A stretch of 64,000 nucleotides of DNA from Sycobia sp. Sy_11 (lineage: Eukaryota; Arthropoda; Insecta; Hymenoptera; Epichrysomallidae). Below are positions 45,301 through 58,151 of this stretch, one piece after another; the stretch's first letter is position 1; the number at the start of each line of letters is the position of its first letter. The position numbers and the translations under genes are program-made. Below the pieces are notes generated by a model. That model saw only the letters and a list, made by a program, of their open reading frames with translations. It made no database searches and was not told where the DNA came from. The stretch lies in contig JACCIC010000036.1 of NCBI GenBank assembly GCA_018907035.1, positions 2,389,501 through 2,453,500 of the forward strand. The letters run 5' to 3'.

Positions 45301-46089
45301 ACACCCAGAAAAATCATAATATACAGAACAGTTTTCAGTATCTAAATAATTTTTCAAATAAAAATTGTAGAGATTTATAAAATACATTTCTTGCATCCTT
45401 ACATTTTACTCTAGTACCACATTTTTCGATAAAAACAAAACAATCAAAAGATAAGAATAATTCTAAAGAATATATATATATATAAGTAAGCCAAAGTAAT
45501 GTCGATGCGTTAGGAAGCTACCGACTGCCTGTTAGTGATTACCACTACAGCCATACACAGCACCTACGCTACAGTCCGACATAAAATATCGAAATTCCTT
45601 CAAAAGTATCTCTCGCAGCTAATAAATTGATAAAAATAAAAAAGATTTATTTTAATGAGAATTACAGCTTTCGTTTATAATATGTTTTAAATTGTTTGTA
45701 TATTTTGCGAAATAAATGCGAAAACAACGGTTTTTCTAGTTTTTGTCATGAAAATTCAATTTGCGCTAAAAACCGGTAATCAGTATTTCAAAAAATACAT
45801 GTATACAATTTTTTAATAATATTAGGGTAAGTAAAAAATTTTTCTCCAAAGTTCTACTAGTCTATCATCCAAACCAAATGGTTTATTAAAAGATGTGGCT
45901 GAAATGCATACATTATAACCTATTTATTTATTCTGATGTTGCATGCATTCTTATATATTGTTGACTCCTTGTTCTTCGTGAACAACAGAATATGAATGAT
46001 ATAAACATTGAGATTCTAGTTCGCAGTTAATATGTGTATAATATGCTACCTATTAATATAATACCTAATGGTGGATAGGTAATTAAATG

Positions 46090-46122
46090 AATTAATATCA
46101 AATTAATATCAAATTAATATTA
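46090..46122. repeat. three 11-bp tandem units
   Basis: AATTAATATCA twice, then AATTAATATTA. Confidence 0.75.
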
Positions 46123-46737
46123 AATCCTAATTACGTTCACAACGCCGTAGTACTTGTACGTATATAGAAAAGAAAATTGTTACATTTAATCCCGTAACAA
46201 GGCAGTTGCTTTGAAAAATTCAGAATTTACTGATCTATGTTAAACAATGCTTTATTCCTCGTTATATTATTAAGTACAAATGATCTGAATTGCTTATTTT
46301 GTTCTTGAAAAATTCTCAGAAATGAGCGAAAGTTTATGATCGAAGGCCTCAGCATAATTCATATCAACTCACGCTCCTCAAGCAGGCAGGCAACAAGAAA
46401 AAATAGTGACTAGAAATTCAAAATGCTATTTGCAAAATTATCTACAAGCGGCAATTAAGAAAATAGCGATTCCATATTATTCTGGTCCCCTTCTAAACGC
46501 TATGATATTCAGTGAATTCGACTTGTGAATTCTGACAATCGATCATCGAGACCATAATACTCCCCCCTCCGTATTGATGAGATGATATAAAGATGATAAT
46601 AATCGAGAAGACACTTCTAGTGAGGCGAGAGAGAAGACAGTTCTAGAAGTACGCTGCTCGAACGGAAATTTAAGTTTATAGAGATTTCATATTTTGACTT
46701 TGGAGCAGATCGGCTGTTTTACGATCTCTCAGAATGT

Positions 46738-46920
46738 CTAATCCGGCGACATACGTGTCCGGTCACTGTCGTCGTGCCCAAGACGCTGGGGGTCGTAACG
46801 CAGAACAGGAGGATCAATGGAGCATACCTTCCCTTTCTCGTCTTCGTGTAACTCTGCAAAAAGTACTCCATCCATCAGGATTTTTGCATGTAACTCCTTT
46901 TTTATAACAATAGTACACAA
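46738..46920 (-). CDS. possible coding exon, 60 codons
   Basis: On the minus strand an ATG frame encodes a charged peptide that includes MDGVLFAELHEDEKGKVCSI and ends in SDRTRMSPD and TAG. G+C and third-position use are higher than in nearby DNA, suggesting real or formerly real coding sequence. A GGTATG donor-like site inside the frame (after GAGAAAGGGAAG) could end an exon earlier. A second minus-strand frame through the 5' half (VTCKNPDGWSTFCRVTRRRE) also looks coding-like, so the frame is uncertain. No family recognised. Confidence 0.25.
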   Translation of the reverse strand: MCTIVIKKELHAKILMDGVLFAELHEDEKGKVCSIDPPVLRYDPQRLGHDDSDRTRMSPD

Positions 46921-47812
46921 TTTAATTTGATTTATTTTTAAAATACAGCTTTAAAAGGCTATTGTTAAGATGAAACTTCTACATAGCAAAGAATCTGTCA
47001 AAAATTTTTCACAAAAATAGTTAATAAGATACTAAGATAAAAATAATAAGAACATTTCAAAAAGATCGTAGCAAACATTTCGATAATGTTTTCAAAATCT
47101 TTTTGTAGAAAAATTATTTCCTCGGTGCATAGGGGCAACACAACAGGCGAAAAACCGTGCATTACTTCCCAGTCCAATCAGAAATTTGAAAACTAAAAAT
47201 AAATAGTAATTTTATCAATCACATCAGCTTTTTTAATATTCTAATCTAAAGCTGCATTGGCATTACAAAGTATCGCAACATATTTTTCATAATAAATAAC
47301 TACTAATGTAATCTTAAAACATGATTCCTGATGCCCTTTTAAAGAAACTTTTTATGAATTTTTATATATAACGAATAAAAAACTTAATTACGTAAACATC
47401 TGAAATAAAAAAAATTATATTCATAAAATTATTGTGTTTCATGATTTCGATTCTATAGACGTATACTTTATTAAATTATCTACTTGCTAAGGAAAATAAT
47501 TTTTTTTTTTATTTTTTCACTGCACGATATTAAATGGCAAATATATAAATCAGATATTAAAAGAAAGCTCCTTATAAAAATACCTTATAATTTTTGTTTT
47601 TTAGTATATCTTCTGAAAAAACTACTTTTGTCCCTTTTAAATGTTTTATCACGATGCTCCAGTGCTTCTTCAGCATTTACCCTATATATTAATAAATTAA
47701 TGAACGTAATAATGTGTATTTATAATGACTAATATAAAGAAATTTAATTAATAAATTTCATGTTTATATACCTAGTGATAACGTAGCATAATTAATTATT
47801 TCTTCTCCATGA

Positions 47813-47851
47813 AGAGTATACTCTATATAGATCTCTATAAGAGTATACTCT
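47813..47851. repeat. duplicated 12-bp palindrome
   Basis: AGAGTATACTCT is itself a perfect palindrome and occurs at 47,813-47,824 and 47,840-47,851; the 15-nt spacer is nearly palindromic too (AGATCT at its centre). Confidence 0.8.
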
Positions 47852-47947
47852 ATACTCTACTCCAAGAAGTACTTTATATACTGCAGGTGATATTGGCCAT
47901 CAATGATAATTAATCATCAGAAACTAAGCTGCGTGAAGCATATATAA

Positions 47948-47968
47948 ATATATATATATATATATATA
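47948..47968. repeat. short (TA)n array
   Basis: TA array of about 21 nt. Confidence 0.85.
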
Positions 47969-48237
47969 AAATTTTGTTGATTTAAATTTAGCATAATGAT
48001 AATACAAATTAACAGAATAAATGCCATGAAGCAAAAAAACATTCCACAAAAATATCATATCCTTTATCTGTCCTTACAAAATAAATTGTATTTAACATAT
48101 TATTATTCTACTGCTAATTAAAATAGTTTCTATTGAAATTAATTGTTTCACTTTTTCTAATAATACTACCAAAAAAATTAAAGAGGTTCAATAAACAAAC
48201 AGCATCATTTTTGAATGAAAAATTTTTGAATACTTGA

Positions 48238-48238
<1 letters not shown>

Positions 48239-48279
<41 letters not shown>
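48239..48279. repeat. (AC)n microsatellite
   Basis: AC array of about 41 nt. Confidence 0.95.
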
Positions 48280-48280
<1 letters not shown>

Positions 48281-49008
48281 CGTGTAATACTGGTATTACA
48301 CTTATCGGACCGACGAAAGCTTATCATCTATTCACATATAAGTCATGATAGTATATTGCATTGTATTTTCAATCAATGGTCTCAGATCCTTCCACTGCCT
48401 GTTTTTAGATTATGTACATTCTTCAAAAAAGAATTTATTTCCAAGAAATAAAATTGGTAAAGCAAATAAACTGTTAATTTGTGTTTTTATTAACCAAAAC
48501 AACGATTTAATTTATATGGTTTAAAAATAAACATATTTTCCCAGTTAATTTTCTTTTATTTTTTATTTAAATGATTATTTATTACATATGCTACACTTAC
48601 ACAGACAAAATATGTATATATATTTGTCATGCTCATCTGTGAAAGTTAAAAGTACATTTTTTTGTTTCATGATACAATTTCAGTCTTGAAAACATCCGCA
48701 TTTCTCTCGACAAAGTCTGGCTCACACAACGAGCAGTCTAACTTTATTTCTGGAAAAAATCCAGTAAAAGTTCTCTTTGTGAGGGTAATTCTGAAACGAG
48801 TAAAAATGTTCGCCTACTCACGGCGAAGTTAACTTTGTACGCTTTCTCACTTCGAATTCTAAAGATAAAAAAATATAAAAAAAAATAAAAAGAAATAATC
48901 TAAAACGATAGAGACGTTGGTTTTGGATTTACGAATATTTTGAAGTATATTATATATAGAAAAATAACAATGAAAAATTAATATACATTTTTTATATAAT
49001 ATATAATA

Positions 49009-49009
49009 C

Positions 49010-49040
<31 letters not shown>
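49009..49040. repeat. (TA)n-(TG)n compound tract
   Basis: Short TA run followed by about 11 TG units. Confidence 0.9.
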
Positions 49041-49041
<1 letters not shown>

Positions 49042-49272
49042 ACACAAAATAACTCTCACGTCCTTTATTAATTACACACATAAAATACTATATTCTATAG
49101 CTGTCCAAGTCCGTGCACTTGTGATTACACCACTCTTTTTTATGTATCAGATAGTATAATAAAACAGATTGCATCCCACGTCGAAATAAAGTAACTTAAT
49201 TCTACGCTTTTCGACGAAGTCGTAAAAAAGCGTTTTCAGTGCATCTTAATTGTATTTATATTAATCCTATGT

Positions 49273-49274
<2 letters not shown>

Positions 49275-49317
<43 letters not shown>
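49275..49317. repeat. (TA)n microsatellite
   Basis: TA array of about 43 nt. Confidence 0.95.
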
Positions 49318-49320
<3 letters not shown>

Positions 49321-49912
49321 TTATTGATAATATAAAGATTATCTTATACACTTTTAAAAGGATATGTAATAAACCTATAGTCAAAAATTGAAATAATGCT
49401 ACACCGTGGGCTACTTTATAAAGAGTTCTTGCGTTGCTAGAAAAGCATTATTATTGAATAAAAAATGACATAGATATATTTACTTTATATCTTTCTCGAG
49501 AGCATTCCAATCGTGATAATCAAAGATTTTAATAAAATTAATTTATGTTGATTCACGATATCTATAAGTAGATTATTCCCATGGTAGCTAATTCTAACAC
49601 TCAAAATTTCATTTTTTATATAGTTGTGCCATTCTTATAGAACTGTATAATATTTTCTTATTATAGAATAATCTATCTGCATTAATTAATTTTCATATAT
49701 CTTTCAATGGTTTCTAATACTTAATGAAATAATCTGTAAATAACAGGATTATAAATGTAAATTTAAAGTTAGTTCTGTAATTAGAGTTAGACTGCGCTGA
49801 TCTTTGAGAATATACGAGTACTACTGGAGAAAGCTTTCCCTGTCTTTCCTGGAACTGTTCCAAACCTGTGGTAAGATTCCCATCATACAAAAGAGACAAA
49901 AAACAGGAGTAA

Positions 49913-49916
<4 letters not shown>

Positions 49917-49951
<35 letters not shown>
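49917..49951. repeat. (CT)n tract
   Basis: CT array of about 35 nt. Confidence 0.95.
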
Positions 49952-49957
<6 letters not shown>

Positions 49958-51240
49958 ACTCATAGCCTTTTGGTTGGTGGAGTTCATATTTTACTAGAGG
50001 TAAACAGCTACATGAGGTAGACTAATTTTGTTGATCTGAAGCAGATTCTAATATAATAGCTAGAAGTTCTAACGAGTTCTTGAATTCTAGTTAATAAAAA
50101 AAAAGACTAACCCATTTTGAGAATGAATTATAATATGCATATAGGTTCTTTATGGTTGCTTACACTCGATCGCCTTTACGCATCACTCTCTTGACAGTGC
50201 ATAATTGAAAAGTCCAATAGGAGTGCTGTACGAGAGGGAAAAAATATGTCTCAGTATGCTCTTTATATCTCTTGCACAGTAAAAAACTGCTCACAGCTCT
50301 CCCATTTTGATAGCTTCCTCCAGAAGTACATATAGTTTAAGGTACTGATCAATATATACAATGCATTCTATGTATTATAGATAAACAATTATAAATACAT
50401 TGTAGGAGAAATGTAAATTTTATATATAATTGAAAACCCTAAAGAATAGTTTTATTTGTGGGCAATTCACCCGCCAATAATGCGAGCAGGTACCATATTT
50501 TCGATAGATTGTTTTTCAAGACAGGTCTTCGAAATCATCTAATACATAACCTACAATTCAGTCGTGGATTTCAAGGGGAGAAGAGGGGCGATTGCCCCTC
50601 CCTCCAGCCTAAATCTGAACTAAATTAAAATAAAGCTTATTAGAGATTTTGTTAAATGTTGCTAAATCGTCGATGAAGCCCGTAAATCAACAGTATTTAG
50701 ATTTTCTATAGCTGGGTAAATTTTCATATGCTACATTTTGAATCACTAATATCTAGACATATCATATCCATCAGCTAACCTCTGGGGATCATAGCCACAA
50801 AAATCTTTGATTTTGAACTGTCATGTTTATGGTTACATTTTAGGGAAAAAATACGGGAATCCATAATATTTCTTTTACACAAATAAAGCAGGTAGGTAAG
50901 ACTTTGACATTCATTGATCGTTTTTATTCCAAAAACTTTATAACGTACAAATCCAATTTAAATACTCGCTACATTAGTCACTATATACCTTTGAGAGCGG
51001 TCTCGTGGTATGCAAAAGCTAAGATAGAAAGGAAAGACATGTTCATACGTGGATATAAAGAACTTGAGTTGACCTTTACAGCAACCGCGGCTGCTGATGC
51101 TGCAAAGTGCAGGTGCAGTGCTCCTGAATGAAGGAGGGGAACGCTTGATTGTCATACGCGATCGCCATACACAACGACGTCGCTTTCGGCTGTAAAAGCT
51201 TACTCATTTGATTTAGTTTAAGAAACTCCTATTTTACATC

Positions 51241-51244
<4 letters not shown>

Positions 51245-51294
<50 letters not shown>
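51245..51294. repeat. (TA)n microsatellite
   Basis: TA array of about 48 nt. Confidence 0.95.
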
Positions 51295-52860
51295 GTATTT
51301 TTTTACATACATATTTATGTAATGGTATATTATAATGGTATATATAATCACCAAAGAAAGAATTTGAATTTTAATAAGGTTTGGCTTAATTTGTCGACAA
51401 CTAGGGTATATGTATTTGCCTATACAGCTTCTCCTGTATAGGGAAGAGGGAAATAGAAGACTAATAGGTTAACATACTAACGTTTCTAATTTTTAATTGT
51501 ACATAAAACGTAATAATAAGAGAGAGAGAGAGAGGAAACTTTATTTTTATGGTGGTATAAAAAGATAACAAAATGTAAAACAAACTGTGTAGAATAAGGT
51601 AAAGTATATAGAACATAAAATGATCATAAAATATAAAATAAAATAAAATAAAATAAAATCATAAAGTCAAGGTTATATAAAACAATATCACAAAAGTTTG
51701 TAAGTATATAAAAGAATAAAAGAGCTAGTGTATTTTTAAATCCTCACTTCAAATGAAAATTGTAAAATCTTTCGATGCTTAATGTTTACATTAGATAGTA
51801 TTTAAAAATAATATTTTCGGCATTTTACTTTTTAGTTTATTGAAAAAATATTTTTAATATGATTAATTTTTTGCTTATATATTTTGTTAAACATTCAAGA
51901 GTGTCAAAACAGCAGATAAAATATAATATAGTCTTATTTTGTGAAACGAATCAAATTTTTTTTTAGAATTTTTTACTTATTATTTCATTACGTTTTAAAA
52001 TTTCTATATATTAATACCTATAGATTTATTTTTTCCTCTTTAATCTTCTTTGTATGAAATGTGCAATAGAAATTTGGAACCATCGAATAATAATTAAAAC
52101 CATTAAACCATGAACAGTTTATAAATTAAATACTTTTTCAAATAAAAAACTAAATTAAAAAAGAATTGAATTGTACTTCTGTCGACTGCCCATATACAAA
52201 TTAATAATAAAAAATATTTATTAATTTTTAAATTAAAAAAGGAATCATAGCATCAGTAAACCATTTGAACTACGAAAATAAACTGTATTATAGTTCTTCA
52301 TCGTCTCCCCTCTGCTCAGAATTTTACCGGAAAAGACGTGATTTAATAAATATGTGGTAAAAAATATTTATTTAAATGTTATATTCATTGATGTTCAAAT
52401 TATAATGATTTTATCATTTTTATAAAAAAATGAAAATGTAAAATCTGAATTTTATAATTAATGAATGTGTTCTAAAAAACGTGAAAATATTTTTAAATTA
52501 TTTTCTATTATGATTACTTTCTAGATCGAAATGAAGAAGTCGAACTAACATTTTTTTAAATAATGCAGGCAATCTCCTTCAATCATAAGAAAATATTTGC
52601 GAAATAAAGTAAATTCAATGGAATCACTAGACACTCTGATTAAATATTGATTTTTCTCCATATCGAACTCGAAGTGTTACTATCGAAGCTATTTTTATGC
52701 GATCCTTCATTGGAGTTTATTTTACAATGTTGCGTTTGCAATGAATCGAGGAAACTTATCTGTAATTTTGAAAATTGTGCAAAAAGTATAAATAATTCAC
52801 TTTTTTCGCAAAAAATTCCACAGGACAGTAAATTTGTATGAAGATTTAGTAAATCACATA

Positions 52861-52862
<2 letters not shown>

Positions 52863-52910
<48 letters not shown>
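52863..52910. repeat. (AT)n microsatellite
   Basis: AT array of 48 nt. Confidence 0.95.
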
Positions 52911-52912
<2 letters not shown>

Positions 52913-53636
52913 CCACTAAAATAAGAAAAGAAACTATATTCGTTTACGATTATTTGATTTATTAAAGCTAGTTCCTACTTAAGTAATCGATCGCTCAAAT
53001 ATCTTTTATACCATATCAAAGCTCATCAAATTTTGATAAATCATGATCTAAATTAAATTCATATCAGCAAAAATTGAAAAGTTCACTCTGTTTTGCATAC
53101 AGAAATCGACTGTACACTTATTACACTACAAATTTTAGATGAGTTGTGCTGGTATCCGATAATGCAAATTTAGAAAAATAAATTTCAGTTTCTGAAAAGT
53201 CTACTCACCAAGAAACTAAGTAAAAAATTGGTTAAAAAAGTAAGATTCTTTTAGTGTTTCTAAGATATTATCTATTATAACAGTATTCGGATTCTTTTTC
53301 TCTTTCTTAGTTCCCAAACGACTTAGTTAGCAGAGACTGTAAAAGCTTTGTACTATCTGTTACTTTTAAGTTTTTTTAGTTCGTTGTATATGTTTTTTAC
53401 GTGGCCAACGTCAATAAATCAGTAAAATTCGCATCAAATCGTATACTGTCTATTGCATATCGCGAACGAGATGTAAAATTATACTTATTAATAATTGCAA
53501 AACAGTAATAATATTCTTTTCAAACTGTATGGATGTACTGATCGATTCAGGTCTTGATCGTGACTCTGATTGAAACCTCAAGTCTGGGCTATATGTAATC
53601 ATACAATTTTATGTCTTTTCCATTTGTAAGGTCAAA

Positions 53637-53639
<3 letters not shown>

Positions 53640-53687
<48 letters not shown>
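53640..53687. repeat. (GA)n microsatellite
   Basis: GA array of about 48 nt. Confidence 0.95.
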
Positions 53688-53689
<2 letters not shown>

Positions 53690-53920
53690 GGTTCTTTACT
53701 TAACAAAATCGAATTAATCAGGCCATGTGATATTCATCCTTGACCCTTGACTTCAATATTGTGATTAAGGTGACCATCAGTTGTTCCCCTCCAAACCCTG
53801 TAATTTTGGTATTTAAAATTTTTTGAAATCCTCTTGCTTTTTTAGATTTTTAAATAGATTTAAATTAAAAAAAGTTATATTAGAAATTATACTAGATCTT
53901 TTAAAATATATATATAATTT

Positions 53921-53923
<3 letters not shown>

Positions 53924-53971
<48 letters not shown>
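53924..53971. repeat. (AT)n microsatellite
   Basis: AT array of about 48 nt. Confidence 0.95.
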
Positions 53972-53974
<3 letters not shown>

Positions 53975-54581
53975 CTTGACACTTATAAGTCGACTCTGCA
54001 CTACGAAAAAAAAACTATATAATTACCATTGGTATATAATACCATTACTATACAATTTACCGTAGGGAAAATGAGAAACAAACTAAGTTGTAAGTTTAAC
54101 AATGAAATCTTTGATTAAAAGCAATAAACATTGACATAATATAGATTCTCTGATAAAAGAAATTAAAGTTATTGTTAAAGTAATGAATTTTGATGTGTTG
54201 AATTAAAAAAAAAATAAATTTTGGTTAAAGAAATAGCTCAATTTTAAATTGAATAGACATTTACATTAATATTATCTACACTGACAAAAGTGGATCGGAT
54301 GAATAAACATTTAAAATGTATTTTGAATCAGACAATAGAGGAAGAACTACGATAAAAACGAATCGATTAAGTTAGTCAAGCTCCGTCGCTTTCTGCTTTT
54401 CACCATGGAAATTTGTCTGTCATATATGATATTATTATTTAGCACCTTAAAGTATGTCGTATCATCTATTGTTCTTCATTTTCCAGACATGCACGATCGG
54501 AATTTTATACAAAAAAAACGCAACATTTTTTAGTGTAAACAGAGCCACTCTGTGAAATTGATAGATTGAATTTGTCAAATT

Positions 54582-54584
<3 letters not shown>

Positions 54585-54638
<54 letters not shown>
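54585..54638. repeat. (AT)n microsatellite
   Basis: AT array of about 54 nt, 120 bp upstream of the exon at 54,759. Confidence 0.95.
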
Positions 54639-54640
<2 letters not shown>

Positions 54641-54758
54641 TGCCAAACGAGTGTCCGTCGAATCTCCGAATTAAAATACCTATGTTGTTAAATTGACAGC
54701 GTCATTCGTTATATCAACTATATATATAACTTGCTATAAGTAAACTTATTTTTTTCAG

Positions 54759-54927
54759 CGAACCTAAAGAAAAACCTGCAAGTCCTCGCTCATTATTCAA
54801 GATTGCGAAGCATCAGCCGCCTGTACAACAAGCTCCTTTCGGCACTCCGCTGGCAATACATGGACTACATTCGACCATTCGGTCGTTGAAAAAAAGTGCT
54901 AACGAAGCCTGCGGTGTATTTATATAA
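54759..54927 (+). CDS. 3'-terminal coding exon of an unidentified gene
   Basis: A strong 3' splice site (TTATTTTTTTCAG, ending at 54,758) is followed by one base that completes a split codon and then 55 sense codons to TAA at 54,925-54,927. The peptide begins EPKEKPASPRSLFKIAKHQP and continues through TPLAIHGLHSTIRSLKKSAN to end CGVFI. G+C jumps at the acceptor and falls after the stop, as expected for an exon in this AT-rich setting. There is no ATG near its start and no signal peptide or membrane segment, so it must be the C-terminal tail of a longer protein. Upstream exons were not found and may lie behind a long intron or outside the window. No family recognised. Confidence 0.5.
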
Positions 54928-54937
54928 GAATTACATG

Positions 54938-54938
<1 letters not shown>

Positions 54939-54991
<53 letters not shown>
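54939..54991. repeat. (TA)n microsatellite
   Basis: TA array of about 53 nt, starting 12 nt after the exon's stop codon. Confidence 0.95.
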
Positions 54992-54994
<3 letters not shown>

Positions 54995-55073
54995 CGTCAA
55001 TGTATGTACAATAGTCGCCATAAATAGAGAGAAAATTGAAAATATTCCATGTACCGTGCGCGCTGCATATTTA

Positions 55074-55074
<1 letters not shown>

Positions 55075-55135
<61 letters not shown>
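55075..55135. repeat. (TA)n microsatellite
   Basis: TA array of about 61 nt, 84 bp after the previous one. Confidence 0.95.
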
Positions 55136-55140
<5 letters not shown>

Positions 55141-55297
55141 AGATGTCTACTAGAGAGACGTAGACTCACATTGAATTGATGATCGAGAAAGATCATTCAG
55201 CCAAAGCCTTTGCGTTGTTATGTATAGGAAGTAGATCTACATAAAACATATACGATATATATAGGAGAGGTTAATGCACCGGTCACCAGGTCACCTC

Positions 55298-55315
55298 TCT
55301 TTCTCTCTCTGTCTG

Positions 55316-55353
<38 letters not shown>
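55298..55353. repeat. (CT)n tract
   Basis: CT repeats with GT and TT interruptions in the first half. Confidence 0.9.
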
Positions 55354-55355
<2 letters not shown>

Positions 55356-56584
55356 ACTCCTGCAGTTTTTCTTTGTTAACAACTTAAATTTTGTTATAAT
55401 AATATTTTATGAAGTGGCTATATAACCTAATAACATACGTTTTCATTCAGCAAACAATGGTATCACATCAAGTCATATGTAGTATACGACCAGATTATTC
55501 GGTCGTCTCGATGAAAAAGACGCTCGAGTCACTTTTGCTTATGTACTTTAAAAAAGTACATACGTATATAAGTAAATTTCTTTTCTTGAAAAATGCTTCT
55601 TTTCCAATTTTATTTTTATAAAATATAGAAAAACGCATCTTTGTTTCAAGTTTATAAACAATAATCGAATTGAAGGTACTCAAAAACGAAGATCCGTAAA
55701 AAACCATATTTTAAACTATTCGATAAGAGATGAGGAAAATTATTTTCTCTACAAAAATTCTCTAGAATTATTTAACACATATTAAAAGAATGCACCGTTT
55801 TTTTGCGCTTTAAAAAAAGTTCTCAAGAAAGATTTTTGAATAAGAGATTTTCAAATAAAATATAATTAGTTAAAATTATGCCTCTTAATTTTTTATAAAT
55901 GTTTTGTATTTTATATACTACTAATACTTTGTTTGGAAACATAAAAATGTCCAAAAACGTATCTGTCTACAAAATGTCGCCATATACAAAATAAATTAAG
56001 TGTTATTGACATCCATCGAATAAAACTTCTAATTTTGAACTGTGTTACTATTATCATCGGTTTATTCTAATAAAGACTAGATGAATATCTCATTTACTAA
56101 ATTGAGTACTAATAATGCAAAATATGCGAGATTTTTTAAGCACAAAAATTCTATATACATTACAGAAATTGCGGTATTTCGTTCTTTTTTTGATTTACCA
56201 TAATGATATCTAAACAAAACAACAATTTATAATACTTTAGAAAAAAAATTTATTACAGCCAAAGAAATTTCTAAAGACAGTTTCTAAAAACAATTCGACG
56301 TTTCCTAACTAAATGAAGGAATCAATTGACACATCAAAATTTCGTACTAAACTATATCCAATTCATTCGTGTAATTGAAATATTATAGTATATTAGGTTT
56401 TTTCCAATAAAATTATTAATAAAAATTGATAATTTACCGTATTCTAAAGGTACCTACGCTTTTAATTGTTAAGATTCCTGAAATGAATTCATAAATACCG
56501 CTGAAGAAAGAATAATACATTACATTGCGTTAGCTTGAAATTAAACAGACATAAGTCTTTTTTACTTGCAATGAAACTCTGCAT

Positions 56585-56623
56585 GTGTGTGTGTGTGCGT
56601 GTGTGCGCGTGTGTGTGTGTGTG
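56585..56623. repeat. (TG)n tract
   Basis: TG repeats with CG interruptions. Confidence 0.9.
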
Positions 56624-58091
56624 TTTGTTTTTGTGTAAAAAAAAATCAATAAAAAATTGTTTTTAAATTATCAAAAAAAAAAGAATCTTTCAACCAAATT
56701 ATCAATGTACGAGTATACAGGGATACAATTTACATAATACGGATATTTTGTTGATATCCATTCATTTGATTATCCAGATACTCTGATACACAGATATTTA
56801 ATTAATATATTCATATATTGAACGAGCATTTGAACAAATAAATAAAATTATTCTCTTACTTACTAACCTATTGAGTATTAGATTAAATAATATAACATTT
56901 AACTAATACAAGAATAACTGTAATTTATTTGATAAATTAATATATAATTCCAATATCCGGAATAATGGATTAACAATCCAGATAATTATGTGAATATTGA
57001 TATTTTTATCCGATATCCCAATATCCAAATCTTAAGGCAATCCGAATAATTAAACTATATAATGTAACTATACTATCAACTATTAGACATACTAACATAC
57101 ATCTTTCAGATATCTTTATAAATTATATCTGATTAATTGCAATTCGCCAATATATAATGTATCAATATCTCTAATTTCGAAAGCATTAGCAATATAAATC
57201 AAACAATTTAGCTGTCGACTTAATATTTATAAGATATGAACTTTAAAATATTTTAGCAAACCGATCCACATGTTAATTATAGCCTATACTACTGCCGATT
57301 TCATTGTCACCCCCCCCCCCATCTTCTTCTCACACATATAGCTGTCCTCTACAGGAAACGCTCGTGTACAAATTATCATTTAGTTTCCATCGTACATTCA
57401 AGCAAGAATATATATATATATTCATATAGCAAGACAGAAAACAGAGAAAAATATATAAACTCACGCAGCCCAGCTTACATTCGAAATAACGAAGTATACA
57501 TAATTATATTCTGACAGTGCCGACTCTAGTGTTGCTGGCGACCTTCGGCAAAATCTTACTAATGACCCTTTAAACTTATTATGTATCTAGAAATAAGTCA
57601 CAATTTGTTATCAAACATTTGTTTCATCAATCTAATTTTTTTTCAACAAATAAAATAAAATAAATGTAAATTGTAAGTAGATAAAGATTTTCTAAATTTT
57701 ATTTTATAAATTTTTTCGGTCTCTAATAGAACATCAATATAGTCTACTGAAAATTATTATTATCGACTATTGGTCGTTTTTTATCAAAAATCAAGAGAAA
57801 CAGTAAATAAAAAAAAATATTAGTATTAGTTAGAATCAGAATAAATTATTAAAAATATCATCTGAAACAGAATTATCAAGTTATATATCATAGAATAATA
57901 TGATATAATAATTAAATTTTAATTTAATTTTCTTTCGACAAATTTGTAACAAAAGAAAAAACTGAGTCTTTACAGTTCAAATCACAATATTGACGTCCAA
58001 TAACTTACACATTTGAAAATTTTCTTCTATATTAAGCATATTATGAATTTGAAAAATGAGGTCTTTCTTTGTCTTTAGGAAAATAATACTC

Positions 58092-58094
<3 letters not shown>

Positions 58095-58149
<55 letters not shown>
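58095..58149. repeat. (TA)n microsatellite
   Basis: TA array of about 55 nt. Confidence 0.95.

Positions 58150-58151
<2 letters not shown>

Larger units (their letters stand above)
36300..46730. other. AT-rich stretch without supportable genes
   Basis: Mostly low-complexity DNA with (TA)n, (CT)n and (TG)n arrays. Frames at 38,518-38,703 and 44,679-44,891 are ATG-initiated but short and lysine/phenylalanine/isoleucine-rich, with no motif. GC-richer patches lie at 37,940-38,110, 38,195-38,330, 41,455-41,520 and 45,500-45,600; nothing was recognised in them. Confidence 0.5.
46930..54750. other. AT-rich stretch without supportable genes
   Basis: Microsatellites and low-complexity DNA. Includes a nested palindrome (47,813-47,851), a GC-rich palindromic scrap near 50,585-50,603 and a 75-codon frame at 50,904-51,131 ending in an Ala/Cys-rich tail with no recognised domain. 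Confidence 0.5.
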
